Assembly: GCA_031271785.1 (NCBI GenBank) | Contig: JAISUZ010000082.1 | Location: 1-64,000, forward strand | Reading direction: 5' to 3' | DNA: 64,000 nucleotides | Source of the DNA: Fibrobacter sp. | GTDB taxonomy: Bacteria > Fibrobacterota > Fibrobacteria > Fibrobacterales > Fibrobacteraceae | Shown here: positions 1 through 7,537 of the stretch, piece after piece | How the letters are laid out: every line of letters starts with the position of its first letter | Numbering within the stretch: position 1 is the first letter of the stretch | Translations under genes and position numbers: made by a program | Notes under the pieces: generated by a model | Told to the model about the DNA's origin: nothing | Databases searched by the model: none | The model's input: the letters and a program-made list of their open reading frames with translations, nothing else

Positions 1-539
1 TCTGTGACCGGGTCATAAAGAACACTGCCGCACATATTATTCACCGAAGACGAACTGGATTCCGGTTCCTTACTGGAACTGCTCTGTTCTATACTACTGC
101 TGGATTCCAAACCGGAAGAGGAACTTTCTTCGGCAGTCGAACTGCTGGAAACTTCTTCACCGGAGCTTGAGCTTTCTTGTGCGGTACTGCTCGAAGACTC
201 TGCGGCAGAGGAGGAGCTTTCTTCGGTAACCGAGCTGCTGGAGATATCTTTACTGCTACTTGAACTTTCCGTGCCGGAAGAAGAACTGTCATTTGTTGTT
301 GAAGACGAACCGGATGTATTTCCTGCCGAAGAGGAGGAGTTTTCCTGCAAACTGCTGCTGCTGAGCGGGTTGCTTATATCCCCGAGAGAACTGCTTGATA
401 ATGTAATTTCGCTTGAGCTGCTGGAAAGTTCGGTATTATCGTCTCCGCCGGTGCCGCTGTCGCCGCCGCAGGCGGCAAGAGAGAGTGCCAATACTGCCGC
501 GCCGAAGAGTGTTCTTATTTTTGTTGAAAAAAGATTCAT
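1..539 (-). CDS. FISUMP-type poly-Ser lipoprotein, N-terminal part (cut by window edge)
   Basis: Partial gene that stays open to base 1. It begins at an ATG (537-539) preceded by an AAAGGAATTT ribosome site. The first residues form a lipoprotein signal peptide ending in LSLAAC (Cys24), so the product should be anchored by lipid. About 130 residues of linker follow, built from ESSSS-like units. Near the window edge a cysteine-containing stretch (NNMCG) starts a folded region. Signal peptide and early linker are nearly identical to the next gene upstream (614-1432), so the two are tandem paralogs. The missing C-terminus may be a FISUMP domain; that is inferred from the neighbour. Exact function is unknown. 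Confidence 0.8.
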   Translation of the reverse strand, partial: MNLFSTKIRTLFGAAVLALSLAACGGDSGTGGDDNTELSSSSSEITLSSSSLGDISNPLSSSSLQENSSSSAGNTSGSSSTTNDSSSSGTESSSSSKDISSSSVTEESSSSAAESSSSTAQESSSSGEEVSSSSTAEESSSSGLESSSSIEQSSSSKEPESSSSSVNNMCGSVLYDPVT

Positions 540-613
540 AAATTCCTTTGAATAAGGTTAAAAAGTTGAGGAAAAGGATCTAAAATTTGAATTACCGTTC
601 GCGGAAAAAAATC

Positions 614-1432
614 TTAGTCCTTAACGCAACGAACTGAGAATCCGCCATTTTTATCGTAGTAGTACTCACCCACATTAGCGTAGCCACTGCCCATGCTTCG
701 GTAGTAAGCATCATCGCTACCATTCTCGGTGGCTGTCCACCAAAAGCCGTAATGACCAACATCGACTGACAAGAAGCTAAAGTAGTTGCGGTAGCCACTC
801 AGCAAAGCGGAAAAACCGTAATCATCCGTGCCTGCCAATTTTAACGCGGTACCTGCTACAGATGCTCCACCGACATAATCTACTAATGTTTTCCATTCTT
901 CATAACTCGGTAAATGCCAACCTTCCGGGCAAACTTCCATAGCGGTATTCCAGTCGTAAAGTCTGCCGTAAGTGCCACAATTGGATTCCAAATCATCATA
1001 ACACCAACTTGGATACTTATAATAGTTCAAATTCTCTGCCATCCAAGTTTGGGAGCCGATCTTTACATACCTGTAAACTTTGCTGTCGCGGGTATCGTTA
1101 AATTCCCCGTATTCTTTTATAGCGCCTCCGGAGCTGCTCAAATTCACGTCGGATGATGAACTTTCCGGTGTTGCACTGCTTGAAGATTCTGCGGTAGATG
1201 AAGAACTATTATCCGTAGCCGAAGAGGAGGAGTTTTCCTGCAAACTGCTGCTGCTGAGCGGATCACTTACATCCGTATGAGAACTGCTTGATAATGTGAT
1301 TTCGCTTGAACTGCTGGAGAGTTCAATTTCATTATTTCCGCCGGTTCCGCTGTCGCCGCCGCAGGCGGCAAGAGAAAGTGCCAATACTGCCGCGCCGAAA
1401 AGTGTTCTTATTTTTGTTGAAAAAATATTCAT
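614..1432 (-). CDS. Fibrobacter major paralogous domain (FISUMP) lipoprotein
   Basis: Protein of 272 aa. Residues 1-24 are a lipoprotein signal peptide (LSLAAC, Cys24). Residues 30-105 are a Ser-rich linker of SSSS blocks. Residues about 110-272 form a FISUMP domain, recognised by KIGSQTWMAENLNY, the paired Cys in the SWCYDD and CGTYGRLYDW region, CPEGWHLPSYEEW, GFWWTATE and the terminal SVRCVKD. Such proteins are abundant in Fibrobacter and are thought to be surface exposed; their biochemical role is not settled. The 40 bases before the start codon match those before the 1-539 gene exactly, which suggests a recent tandem duplication. The family assignment is secure; substrate or partner is unknown. 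Confidence 0.88.
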   Translation of the reverse strand: MNIFSTKIRTLFGAAVLALSLAACGGDSGTGGNNEIELSSSSSEITLSSSSHTDVSDPLSSSSLQENSSSSATDNSSSSTAESSSSATPESSSSDVNLSSSGGAIKEYGEFNDTRDSKVYRYVKIGSQTWMAENLNYYKYPSWCYDDLESNCGTYGRLYDWNTAMEVCPEGWHLPSYEEWKTLVDYVGGASVAGTALKLAGTDDYGFSALLSGYRNYFSFLSVDVGHYGFWWTATENGSDDAYYRSMGSGYANVGEYYYDKNGGFSVRCVKD

Positions 1433-1723
1433 AAATTCCTTTGAATAAGGTTAAAAAGTTGAGGAAAAGGATCATTTGTTTCGACTTTTTTCAGAAAGTG
1501 TTTTTAGCTTTTTTTGTTCTAAAATCGAAAAAAGGAAACTATATTTGAACGGCCTATTTAAGGATCGTTTTTTATGGCGCCTCGTTTTTCACTTATTTTC
1601 CCCATTTTTTAGTTTGTTTGATATGGTGACGGTTGTTTTTGCCTATCAAAAGAGGCGCTTTCAAGGATGCAAAATAAGAGAGGAAGGGGGGATAAATTAA
1701 CAATTTGGGTATGATCGGTTCAA

Positions 1724-1758
1724 TTGCGAAATTACGGAGGTAATCTCCGGTATCGCAA
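1724..1758. other. Stem-loop with two nested arms
   Basis: TTGCGA (1724-1729) pairs with TCGCAA (1753-1758), and CGGAG (1735-1739) pairs with CTCCG (1745-1749). It has no U-run, so it is not a standard terminator. The function is unknown. Confidence 0.45.
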
Positions 1759-1838
1759 GTTAATTATGAATTACATAATTTGTAATTGATAATGTCATTC
1801 CGCATCAAGTGCGGAATCCAATGGATGCTGACCAAACT

Positions 1839-1890
1839 GCGGCGCACCTTGAGAATACTTTTTATGCCGGAGCGAACTGTATTGATGCGC
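1839..1890 (-). repeat. Family G mini-element, copy 1
   Basis: Reverse-strand copy of a ~52-bp element. On that strand it starts GCGCATCAAT, has AGTTCG and CCGGCAT in the middle, and ends GGTGCGCCGC. The two ends (GCGCA and TGCGC) are inverted to each other. It lies just upstream of a family A element. Confidence 0.6.
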
Positions 1891-1919
1891 AAAAAGTGTT
1901 GGAACCGTGCGAACATTGC

Positions 1920-2192
1920 GTGAGGCAGGCGGAGGGTGCGCGCGAAGCGCGCAGTGCCGGATATTTCCCGGATTTCTCAAGAATGAAATGCAGGGATAAG
2001 GGATAATGGGACAGGGGATATGAAGATTCGGATTCCAACGTATTCGTATCCCATATTCCCGGGTGAAGTTTCTGCCTGAACTCCGTGTCCCTTATCCCGT
2101 GATTCTCATCACCGAAGAACCGAAATATCCGGCACCGACCGGAGGGTAGCCCGGAGACACGCCGACCCGGCGCGAAGCGCCGGGGCACGCCC
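1920..2192 (+). repeat. Family A GC-rich element, copy 1, interrupted
   Basis: Starts GTGAGGCAGGCGGAGGG and ends GCGCCGGGGCACGCCC. It matches five other intergenic copies in the window but is split between its halves by a 176-bp insertion at 1957-2132. Confidence 0.7.
1957..2132. mobile_element. MITE-like fold-back insertion inside family A copy 1
   Basis: A 176-bp segment bounded by perfect 11-bp inverted repeats, CCGGATATTTC (1957-1967) and GAAATATCCGG (2122-2132). Inside, GGGATAAGGGA and TCCCTTATCCC also pair, so the whole segment can fold back on itself. It has no open frame of note. The other family A copies lack it, which supports insertion. A target-site duplication was not established. 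Confidence 0.55.
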
Positions 2193-2267
2193 TGTCCGGT
2201 CACCCCATTCCAAAACGGGAAACGATTGTTATTTTTGTTGGTTCAGAGGTTTTTCACGGAGGTTTTT

Positions 2268-2966
2268 GTGTTGGAGTTACCTTTTGTGCAGATGGTGCGG
2301 CAGTCCGATGTTTTTACCGTCATTATTTTGAGTTTTCTTTTGTTAATGTCTGTCGGGAGCTGGGGCATTATTATTGTCAAGTTTTTTTCTTACCGCAAGA
2401 ACCGGCGGGCGAATGCCCGGTTTTACCGGGATTTCGAACAAGTGAAACATTTTACGGATTTGAGGAGTCTCTGCAAGTCGTCGAAAGACAGCGCGCTCAA
2501 GCGGTTGACCGAAGAGGTGCTGATGGAGGCTTCGAAATTCAGCAGTTATGTGAGTTACGATTCGATTCAGCACCGCGCGTCGCTTTTGGAAGATACCATA
2601 CAACGTTCCATCGAGGCGCTCCGTTTGAGTGAAGATAAGTATCTCAGTTTTCTCGCGGTGAGTTCGAGCCTTGCGCCGTTCTTCGGGCTTCTCGGCACCG
2701 TTTGGGGTATTATGATTTCGTTTTATGAAATCGGGCGCCACGGTTCGGCGGATTTGTCGGTGGTGGCTCCCGGGATCGCAATGGCGCTTATCACTACGGT
2801 GGCGGGGCTTGTGGTCGCGATTCCGAGTTCGGCCGGTTACAACGTTTTTGCTTCGCGCAATAATCAAAACGAAGTGGCGTATTACAATTTCGGTTCCCGC
2901 GTGCTGAGTTTGTTTAAGCGCGGCGATCTTCATGCGCTCGAAGAAATCGCGGGAGAGGAGCCGTGA
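2268..2966 (+). CDS. tolQ: Tol-Pal system proton channel subunit TolQ (MotA/TolQ/ExbB family)
   Basis: About 232 aa. It forms the inner-membrane proton channel with TolR, using proton motive force to energise TolA and pull in the outer membrane at division. One membrane segment near residues 12-35 is followed by a cytoplasmic loop and two more segments in the C-terminal half (LGTVWGIMISF and the GIAMALITTVAGLVVAIP region), the usual TolQ/ExbB pattern. The start chosen is GTG 2268, because ACGGAGG lies five bases before it; a TTG at 2226 would add 14 residues without a ribosome site. First gene of the operon; it overlaps tolR by four bases. Confidence 0.9.
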   Translation: MLELPFVQMVRQSDVFTVIILSFLLLMSVGSWGIIIVKFFSYRKNRRANARFYRDFEQVKHFTDLRSLCKSSKDSALKRLTEEVLMEASKFSSYVSYDSIQHRASLLEDTIQRSIEALRLSEDKYLSFLAVSSSLAPFFGLLGTVWGIMISFYEIGRHGSADLSVVAPGIAMALITTVAGLVVAIPSSAGYNVFASRNNQNEVAYYNFGSRVLSLFKRGDLHALEEIAGEEP

Positions 2967-3370
2967 AACGCAGCCGCAGCAAGCCGCTCAATCAGGAGAT
3001 GAACCTCACGAACATGATCGATGTCGTGTTTTCGATTCTGATTGTGTTTATGATTTCGGCGCCGCTGATGAGTCAGGGGGTTAAGGTGGATTTGCCGAAG
3101 GCGGAAGCGCCGACGCTCGAGCAGGAGAAAATGCTGAAAGTTTCTCTTACGCGCGATCAGGAAATTTATATCGCCGATATGAAAGTTGAGCTCGAAGATT
3201 TTAACGGTATTTTCAAATCACTGTGGGACGGCGATATGGCGGTGGTGATTAACGCCGACGATGCGGTTCCTTACGGTATTGTGATGAAGGTGGTGTCGCG
3301 GGTACAGCAAGCCGGCGTGAAGAAACTCGGGTTCCTGACTTTATCCAAGGATGAGATGCCTGAAGAATGA
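2963..3370 (+). CDS. tolR: Tol-Pal system protein TolR (ExbD/TolR family)
   Basis: 135 aa with one N-terminal membrane helix (about residues 18-38), containing NMIDVVFSILIVFMI. The Asp there is the conserved proton-carrying residue of the family. The rest is a small periplasmic domain. It pairs with TolQ to couple proton flow to TolA. It starts at a GTG overlapping the tolQ stop and ends overlapping the tolA start, so translation is probably coupled. ExbD is the alternative name, but the tolA-tolB-pal-cpoB neighbours decide for TolR. Confidence 0.9.
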   Translation: MKRSRSKPLNQEMNLTNMIDVVFSILIVFMISAPLMSQGVKVDLPKAEAPTLEQEKMLKVSLTRDQEIYIADMKVELEDFNGIFKSLWDGDMAVVINADDAVPYGIVMKVVSRVQQAGVKKLGFLTLSKDEMPEE

Positions 3371-4149
3371 AAAAGCAGAATCCTTTTTTTGAAAGCAGTT
3401 GGGGCTCGTTTCTACCGAAGCTCATCGCGGTTTCGATTGTTTTTCATTGTGTGATTATTGTGCTTTTGTTTGCTTTTAATTCGATCAACTGGACTAAGGA
3501 AGCGGAAGTGATTCCGGTGTTTGAACTGGTGCAGGTCGCTTCTCCGGTGCCACCGCCGCCGCGGATTCGTTCGGCGCCTCCTCCGCCTCCCGTTCCCGAA
3601 ACTCCGGAACCCGAGCCGCCGAAACCGGAACCGGTTCCCCCCAAGCCGGAAGTAAAACCAGAACTCCCTCCGGAACCGAAACCCAAAGAAGATCCGCCTA
3701 AAAATCCGGAACCGCAGACGCCGGCGCCGGAATCGCCGCCTGTTCCGGAAGAACCTCCTGCCGATGTTTCCGAGGTGAATGAGGCTGATGATTTCAAACT
3801 CGATGATATGGATCTCCCGACATTCAACGAGGTTTCTTCTCTTGCACCGGCGGGCTCAGTCAATATGGATCCGGTGCTTCAAGCTTATCTCGAGCGTTTA
3901 AAGCAGGTGATCATGCAGAACTTCAATCCTCCCAACGGAATGGAACTCCCGAAATCCACGAAAACGACGGTGCAGTTTACGGTGGACCGCGCCGGAAATT
4001 TAAGCGCGGTGACGCTTCGGAAATCTTCGGGAAATAAGACTTGGGATCATCTTTCCGTTCGTGCGGTTCAAATTTCAAAAGTGCCGGGACTTCCGCCGGG
4101 CTATTCAAACGAAGCTTTAACCTTGAATTTTAACTTTACTCCGAATTAG
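3367..4149 (+). CDS. tolA: TolA/TonB-like periplasm-spanning energy transducer
   Basis: 260 aa. A membrane anchor near residues 16-38 is followed by a long Pro-Glu-Lys-rich spacer (about 55-135) that can span the periplasm, and then a TonB/TolA-type C-terminal domain (about 165-260) with TVQFTVDRAGNLSAVTLRKSSG. The Pro-rich spacer looks more like TonB than the Ala-Lys helix of E. coli TolA, yet the position between tolR and tolB makes TolA the likely role. It should transmit energy from TolQR to TolB/Pal at the outer membrane. The start overlaps the tolR stop by four bases. Confidence 0.82.
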   Translation: MKKQNPFFESSWGSFLPKLIAVSIVFHCVIIVLLFAFNSINWTKEAEVIPVFELVQVASPVPPPPRIRSAPPPPPVPETPEPEPPKPEPVPPKPEVKPELPPEPKPKEDPPKNPEPQTPAPESPPVPEEPPADVSEVNEADDFKLDDMDLPTFNEVSSLAPAGSVNMDPVLQAYLERLKQVIMQNFNPPNGMELPKSTKTTVQFTVDRAGNLSAVTLRKSSGNKTWDHLSVRAVQISKVPGLPPGYSNEALTLNFNFTPN

Positions 4150-4186
4150 ATATACAGCGTAAAAATCTTTTTTTATTTTAATTCCG

Positions 4187-5476
4187 ATGAAAAGTTTGTT
4201 ACTCCTTCTTCTTTTTTCAGTTTCTTCGCTTTGGGCGGCGATCGATACGATTGCGGTAGATGTCGGGATTTCGGTTTATAAAACCATGCCGATCGGCGTG
4301 ATTCCTTTTACGGAATCCGGAATCGATGATTCGAAAATTCAGGAAAAACCGCACGAAACCGTCTCCCGGGATTTTTCACTTTCCGGGCGTTTTGATGTGG
4401 TGCCTTCGCCGCGTTTTGATTTGGTAAAGTTCAGCCGGGCGCGCGCCAAATTTTATGTCACGGGAAAGCTGGAAAACACGGCTTCCGGAAAATGGAAACT
4501 TTCCTGTTTTCTTTACGCCTCTCAAACCAAAGCGCTTGTGCTCGGCGAATCTTATACGGTGGATGCAAGCAATGTGCGGGCGGCGGTGCACCTGTTTACA
4601 GACAAAGTGATTCATGAGCTTTGGGGTGTGCGCGGCGTGGCTTCCACGGAACTTGCGTGGGTTTCGAAAATCGGCGGCGTGAAGCAAATTGTGGCGGCCG
4701 ATTACGACGGTTTTAACCGCAAACAACTTACGAGTGATTCCACGATTAGCATGATGCCTGTTTGGGGGCTTGGGAATCGCGATATTATTTATGTCAGTTT
4801 CCGTAACGGCAGGGGGCAGCTTTTCCGCAAAAATCTTTTAACCCGGAAAGACACGCGCCTTTTCCCTGCTTTCCCGCAGACTTTCAGCCCGGTGGTGAAC
4901 CCGGTTTCCGGCGAACTTCTTTTTTCTTCCATCACGGACGGCAAAGCCGATTTGTTCATTGGGAATATGGATACCGGAAAGGCGAAACGCGTTTCGTTTA
5001 TCCGCGCTTCGCAAACGAGCCCCGCCTGGAGCCCCCGCGCTTCGGAAATTCTTTTCACAAGCGATCGCGGCGGTTCGCCTCAGGTTTTTGTCATGGGGAA
5101 AGACGGGAGCGATGTACGCCGCCTGACGTTTATGGGGCGTTACAACGAACAGGCAGCCTGGTCGCCGGACGGAGACCGGATTGCCTATACCTCCATGGAT
5201 AACGGCAAAATGAATATTTATACCTGCGCGATTGACGGTTCCGACATTGTGCAGCTTACTTCCGGCGCCGGCAACAACGAACGCCCCACCTGGTCCCCCG
5301 ATGGGATGCTGATTGCGTTTGCAAGCGATCGCAGCGGAAGTTATCAGATTTATATTATGCGTAAAGACGGATCTAACGTCACTCGGATTACGAACGGCGG
5401 AGAAAACACATCGCCTTCGTGGTCCTGGTATCCAGAAGACACAAATCACACAACCTCAAAGGAGAGTACAAAATGA
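4187..5476 (+). CDS. tolB: Tol-Pal system beta-propeller protein TolB
   Basis: 429 aa. The signal peptide spans about residues 1-18 (LLLLLLFSVSSLWAA). An N-terminal alpha/beta domain follows to about residue 145, then a WD40-like six-bladed propeller with repeated PxWSP and IAFxSDR motifs (AWSPRASEILFTSDRGG, AAWSPDGDRIAYTS, TWSPDGMLIAFASDR). TolB is periplasmic and binds Pal and TolA. Length is typical of the family. The stop overlaps the pal start (ATGA). Confidence 0.93.
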   Translation: MKSLLLLLLFSVSSLWAAIDTIAVDVGISVYKTMPIGVIPFTESGIDDSKIQEKPHETVSRDFSLSGRFDVVPSPRFDLVKFSRARAKFYVTGKLENTASGKWKLSCFLYASQTKALVLGESYTVDASNVRAAVHLFTDKVIHELWGVRGVASTELAWVSKIGGVKQIVAADYDGFNRKQLTSDSTISMMPVWGLGNRDIIYVSFRNGRGQLFRKNLLTRKDTRLFPAFPQTFSPVVNPVSGELLFSSITDGKADLFIGNMDTGKAKRVSFIRASQTSPAWSPRASEILFTSDRGGSPQVFVMGKDGSDVRRLTFMGRYNEQAAWSPDGDRIAYTSMDNGKMNIYTCAIDGSDIVQLTSGAGNNERPTWSPDGMLIAFASDRSGSYQIYIMRKDGSNVTRITNGGENTSPSWSWYPEDTNHTTSKESTK

Positions 5477-6033
5477 AAACTCTTTCCCTTCTTTTCACTG
5501 CAGCACTAGCTGCTGCAATGTTGTTTGCTTGCTCCAACAAAAAGCAAGATCCGGTTACCGATCCGGCCGCGAATACCCCGCCGCCTGCCGCTCAAGCAGC
5601 TCCGGCAACAACCGATGACGATGCCGCCAAACAGGACAGCATTGAAGCCGCGCGTTTGGAAGCCCAGCGCGCCCGCGCCGAAGCGCTCATGAACCAACTG
5701 ATGTCCGACGACATTTACTTTGATTTTGACCGTTCCGAACTCACGGAAAAGGCAAAAGAAGTACTTGCCGAAGTCGGCGATATTCTCAACAAGGAACCCC
5801 GCTTTGTCGTTACGGTAGAAGGGCATACCGATGAACGCGGTACCGAAGATTACAATATGACTCTCGGCGCAAACCGGGCGACGAAAGTGAAGGACTACCT
5901 TGTAGCATACGGCATTGCGGCGGATCGCCTTCAAACTGTGAGTTACGGAGAAGAAAATCCGAAAGCGGCGGGTCATACCGAAGCCGATTACAAAGAAAAT
6001 CGCCGCGCTAACTTCAAAGTCCATATCAAGTAA
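5473..6033 (+). CDS. pal: Peptidoglycan-associated lipoprotein Pal (OmpA-like)
   Basis: 186 aa from ATG 5473, which has AAAGGAG upstream; earlier in-frame starts would lie inside tolB. The lipobox is LFAC (Cys20), followed by a Pro/Ala-rich tether. The OmpA-like peptidoglycan-binding domain runs from about residue 75, with YFDFDRSELT, VEGHTDERGTEDYN and NRRANFKV, the residues that hold diaminopimelate in this family. Pal links the outer membrane to the wall and is released by TolB. Confidence 0.94.
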   Translation: MKTLSLLFTAALAAAMLFACSNKKQDPVTDPAANTPPPAAQAAPATTDDDAAKQDSIEAARLEAQRARAEALMNQLMSDDIYFDFDRSELTEKAKEVLAEVGDILNKEPRFVVTVEGHTDERGTEDYNMTLGANRATKVKDYLVAYGIAADRLQTVSYGEENPKAAGHTEADYKENRRANFKVHIK

Positions 6034-6060
6034 CCCATTTTAGAGCGGCAAGGAGTTTTT

Positions 6061-6918
6061 ATGACTCGAAGAATTTTTTGTCTTTTGATTTTATGTTTCA
6101 TCGCGCTTTCCGGCTGTTCGAGCATCACCATGATTCGGACTAAGGAAATGCAGGCGGTCGGCAATGATGTGAAGTCAAACATGACGGAACAAAACAAAAT
6201 CATCCGGGCGGAAATCGATTCTTTGCGTCAGGTACTTGATTCGCTTTATGCGATGCAGGAGCAGGTGAATAACAGGCTCCGGGCGGAAGTATCACTCCTT
6301 GCCGCTCGAGTGGCGAGCGAATCCGAACGCAATGACAGCCGGCAGGAAGAAGTTCTTTACCGGCTGGATATGCTTCTCGGAAAGTCGGACAAGATTCTTT
6401 CCAAACGCGTGGTGGTGAGCGGGGCCGCTGAAAAAGCGCCGGCGGACAGTTCCGAAATGGCTGCGGAAAAGCGCCAGGAACTGGAGCAGATTTTCACCAC
6501 GGCGCGTTCCGATTATCATCGCGGCGAATATAAACTCGCTTTCGACGGATTCAAGCAGATTTACGAACAAGCGAAAACGGGAGACCTTGCGGAAAACTCG
6601 CTTTACTGGATGGGACTTTGTCTGGCCGAAGCCGGGCAGATGGACAAGGCCAAAGTAGTTTTCATACGCGTAACGGAACAATTCCCGAACGGCGGACAAG
6701 TTTGCGTTACACTGTTTAAGCTCGCGGGAATCGCCGCCGCCGAAAACGATGTACCGCTGCAAAAACAGTATCTCCAACAGCTTCTTGGAAATAAAACCTG
6801 CGCGGAATCCAACGAATTTATTCAGTCGGCGGAAATGCTCGAAGCCATTTTGAATCAGGAAACCGAAACGATTCAGCCCGCTGCGGCGGCAACGGATTCT
6901 ACGGCTGCGGCAAAGTAA
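6061..6918 (+). CDS. cpoB: CpoB/YbgF-like lipoprotein with coiled coil and TPR
   Basis: 285 aa, last gene of the Tol-Pal operon, with AAGGAG eight bases before its ATG. The N-terminus is a lipoprotein signal (ALSGC, Cys19), unlike the soluble periplasmic E. coli CpoB. Residues 25-110 are a predicted coiled coil rich in Glu, Arg and Gln. Residues about 140-265 hold TPR-like repeats (DYHRGEYKLAFDGFKQIYEQ, NSLYWMGLCLAEAGQMDKA). CpoB ties outer-membrane constriction to peptidoglycan synthesis in E. coli; the same role here is inferred from position and architecture. Confidence 0.82.
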   Translation: MTRRIFCLLILCFIALSGCSSITMIRTKEMQAVGNDVKSNMTEQNKIIRAEIDSLRQVLDSLYAMQEQVNNRLRAEVSLLAARVASESERNDSRQEEVLYRLDMLLGKSDKILSKRVVVSGAAEKAPADSSEMAAEKRQELEQIFTTARSDYHRGEYKLAFDGFKQIYEQAKTGDLAENSLYWMGLCLAEAGQMDKAKVVFIRVTEQFPNGGQVCVTLFKLAGIAAAENDVPLQKQYLQQLLGNKTCAESNEFIQSAEMLEAILNQETETIQPAAAATDSTAAAK

Positions 6919-6941
6919 GTGCGCCGAAAAAATGATTTCAC

Positions 6942-6970
6942 AAGCCCGCGAAAGCGGGTTTTCTTGTATT
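6942..6970 (+). terminator. Intrinsic terminator of the tol-pal operon
   Basis: AAGCCCGC, a GAAA loop and GCGGGTTT, followed by a T-rich run, 25 bases after the cpoB stop. Confidence 0.7.
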
Positions 6971-6972
6971 TT

Positions 6973-7094
6973 GGGCGTGCCCCGGCTTTTGCCTTTCGGC
7001 ATTGCAAACCGAAGGCCGGGTCGGCGTGTCTCCGGGCTACCCTCCGGTCGGTGCTGCGCACTGCGCATAAATGCGCACCCTCCGCCTGCCTCAC
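6973..7094 (-). repeat. Family A GC-rich element, copy 2
   Basis: Reverse-strand copy in the convergent gap between cpoB and the 7538-8482 gene. It has GGCGTGCCCCGG at one end and CCTCCGCCTGCCTCAC at the other. A small internal palindrome replaces the usual GCGC hairpin. Confidence 0.7.
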
Positions 7095-7318
7095 GCGAAG
7101 AAAAGGCATTCGTATATGCCTCCAAAAACATTGTCAGCATGCAAGCGTATTGACGTTGTTTTACCGCATCAATTAAGTACGTTCCGACATGGTAAAACTT
7201 TCCAAAAGTGCGGTGATACCTATTACCGCATCAATAGAAATGCCCGAGTATGTAAGACTTTTCAAGTCTGCGGTGATGCTTATTTTACGGCATATACAAA
7301 CGCCTTGAAAATGTAAAA
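7020..7318 (+). repeat. Long repeat shared with 52860-53096
   Basis: About 125 bases (7031-7160) are almost identical to 52871-53000, followed by another ~90 matching bases. This copy carries one extra 62-bp unit (family G in tandem). Both copies point the same way. Confidence 0.75.
7161..7285 (+). repeat. Family G mini-element, two tandem copies (62-bp period)
   Basis: Units begin at 7161 and 7223, each with TTACCGCATCAAT, then ATG(G)TAAxACTTT and GTGCGGTGAT or CTGCGGTGAT. They belong to the same family as the copies at 1839, 21941, 38717 and 53003. Confidence 0.65.
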
Positions 7319-7327
7319 TGCAACTCC

Positions 7328-7387
7328 CGCGCAATTCCAACGCTTCGGGACAAATTGGAGCGGCTTCCAGCCTAAAAATTTGTCCCG
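7328..7387 (+). repeat. Family F hairpin, copy 1
   Basis: Arms CGGGACAAATT (7346-7356) and AATTTGTCCCG (7377-7387) are a perfect 11-bp inverted repeat around a 20-base loop that begins GGAGCGGCTT and ends CCTAAA. The same loop occurs at 43008-43027 with different arm sequence. Confidence 0.6.
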
Positions 7388-7393
7388 CCAAGT

Positions 7394-7436
7394 GGCGGCG
7401 CACATTTAGAAAGTTTTACATGACCTTTCGAACTAT
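7394..7436 (-). repeat. Family G mini-element, inverted copy
   Basis: On the minus strand: ATAGTTCG, CATGTAAAACTTTC and TGTGCGCCGCC. With the forward copies at 7161-7285 it brackets the family F hairpin. Confidence 0.5.
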
Positions 7437-7533
7437 GGGGGTAGCGCAAAACGGCGCGCAAAGGCCGGCGACCGAAGGAAGCCGAAAAAGACGGAGCGAT
7501 TAACGCCGGTTGAAGCGAGGGGGATGCTCCCCC
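7437..7533 (+). repeat. Family E G-tract element, copy 1
   Basis: Begins GGGGGTAGCGCAAAACGG and ends GAAGCGAGGGGGATGCTCCCCC, with a G/C-tract hairpin at the right end. It matches 45792-45910 and the reverse of 49305-49372. It sits directly at the 3' end of the convergent gene at 7538. Confidence 0.6.
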
Positions 7534-7537
7534 TTCC

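Larger units (their letters stand above)
1433..2267. other. Gene-poor gap before the tol operon, filled with repeats
   Basis: No convincing gene. From left to right it holds the shared 5' leader of the FISUMP gene, an AT-rich stretch, a hairpin at 1724-1758 (TTGCGA and CGGAG arms), a GTCAT-type palindrome at 1794-1820, a family G copy at 1839-1890, and a family A copy at 1920-2192 split by a fold-back insertion. A 74-codon open frame at 1476-1700 has neither family likeness nor a clear ribosome site, and was not called. Confidence 0.6.

Noticed and set aside
1476-1700. 74-codon open frame with hydrophobic, Phe-rich content
   Set aside because: No ribosome site, no family likeness, and low-complexity AT-rich sequence in a repeat gap.
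5419-5472. Upstream start for pal
   Set aside because: It would lie inside tolB; ATG 5473 has the ribosome site and begins the signal peptide.
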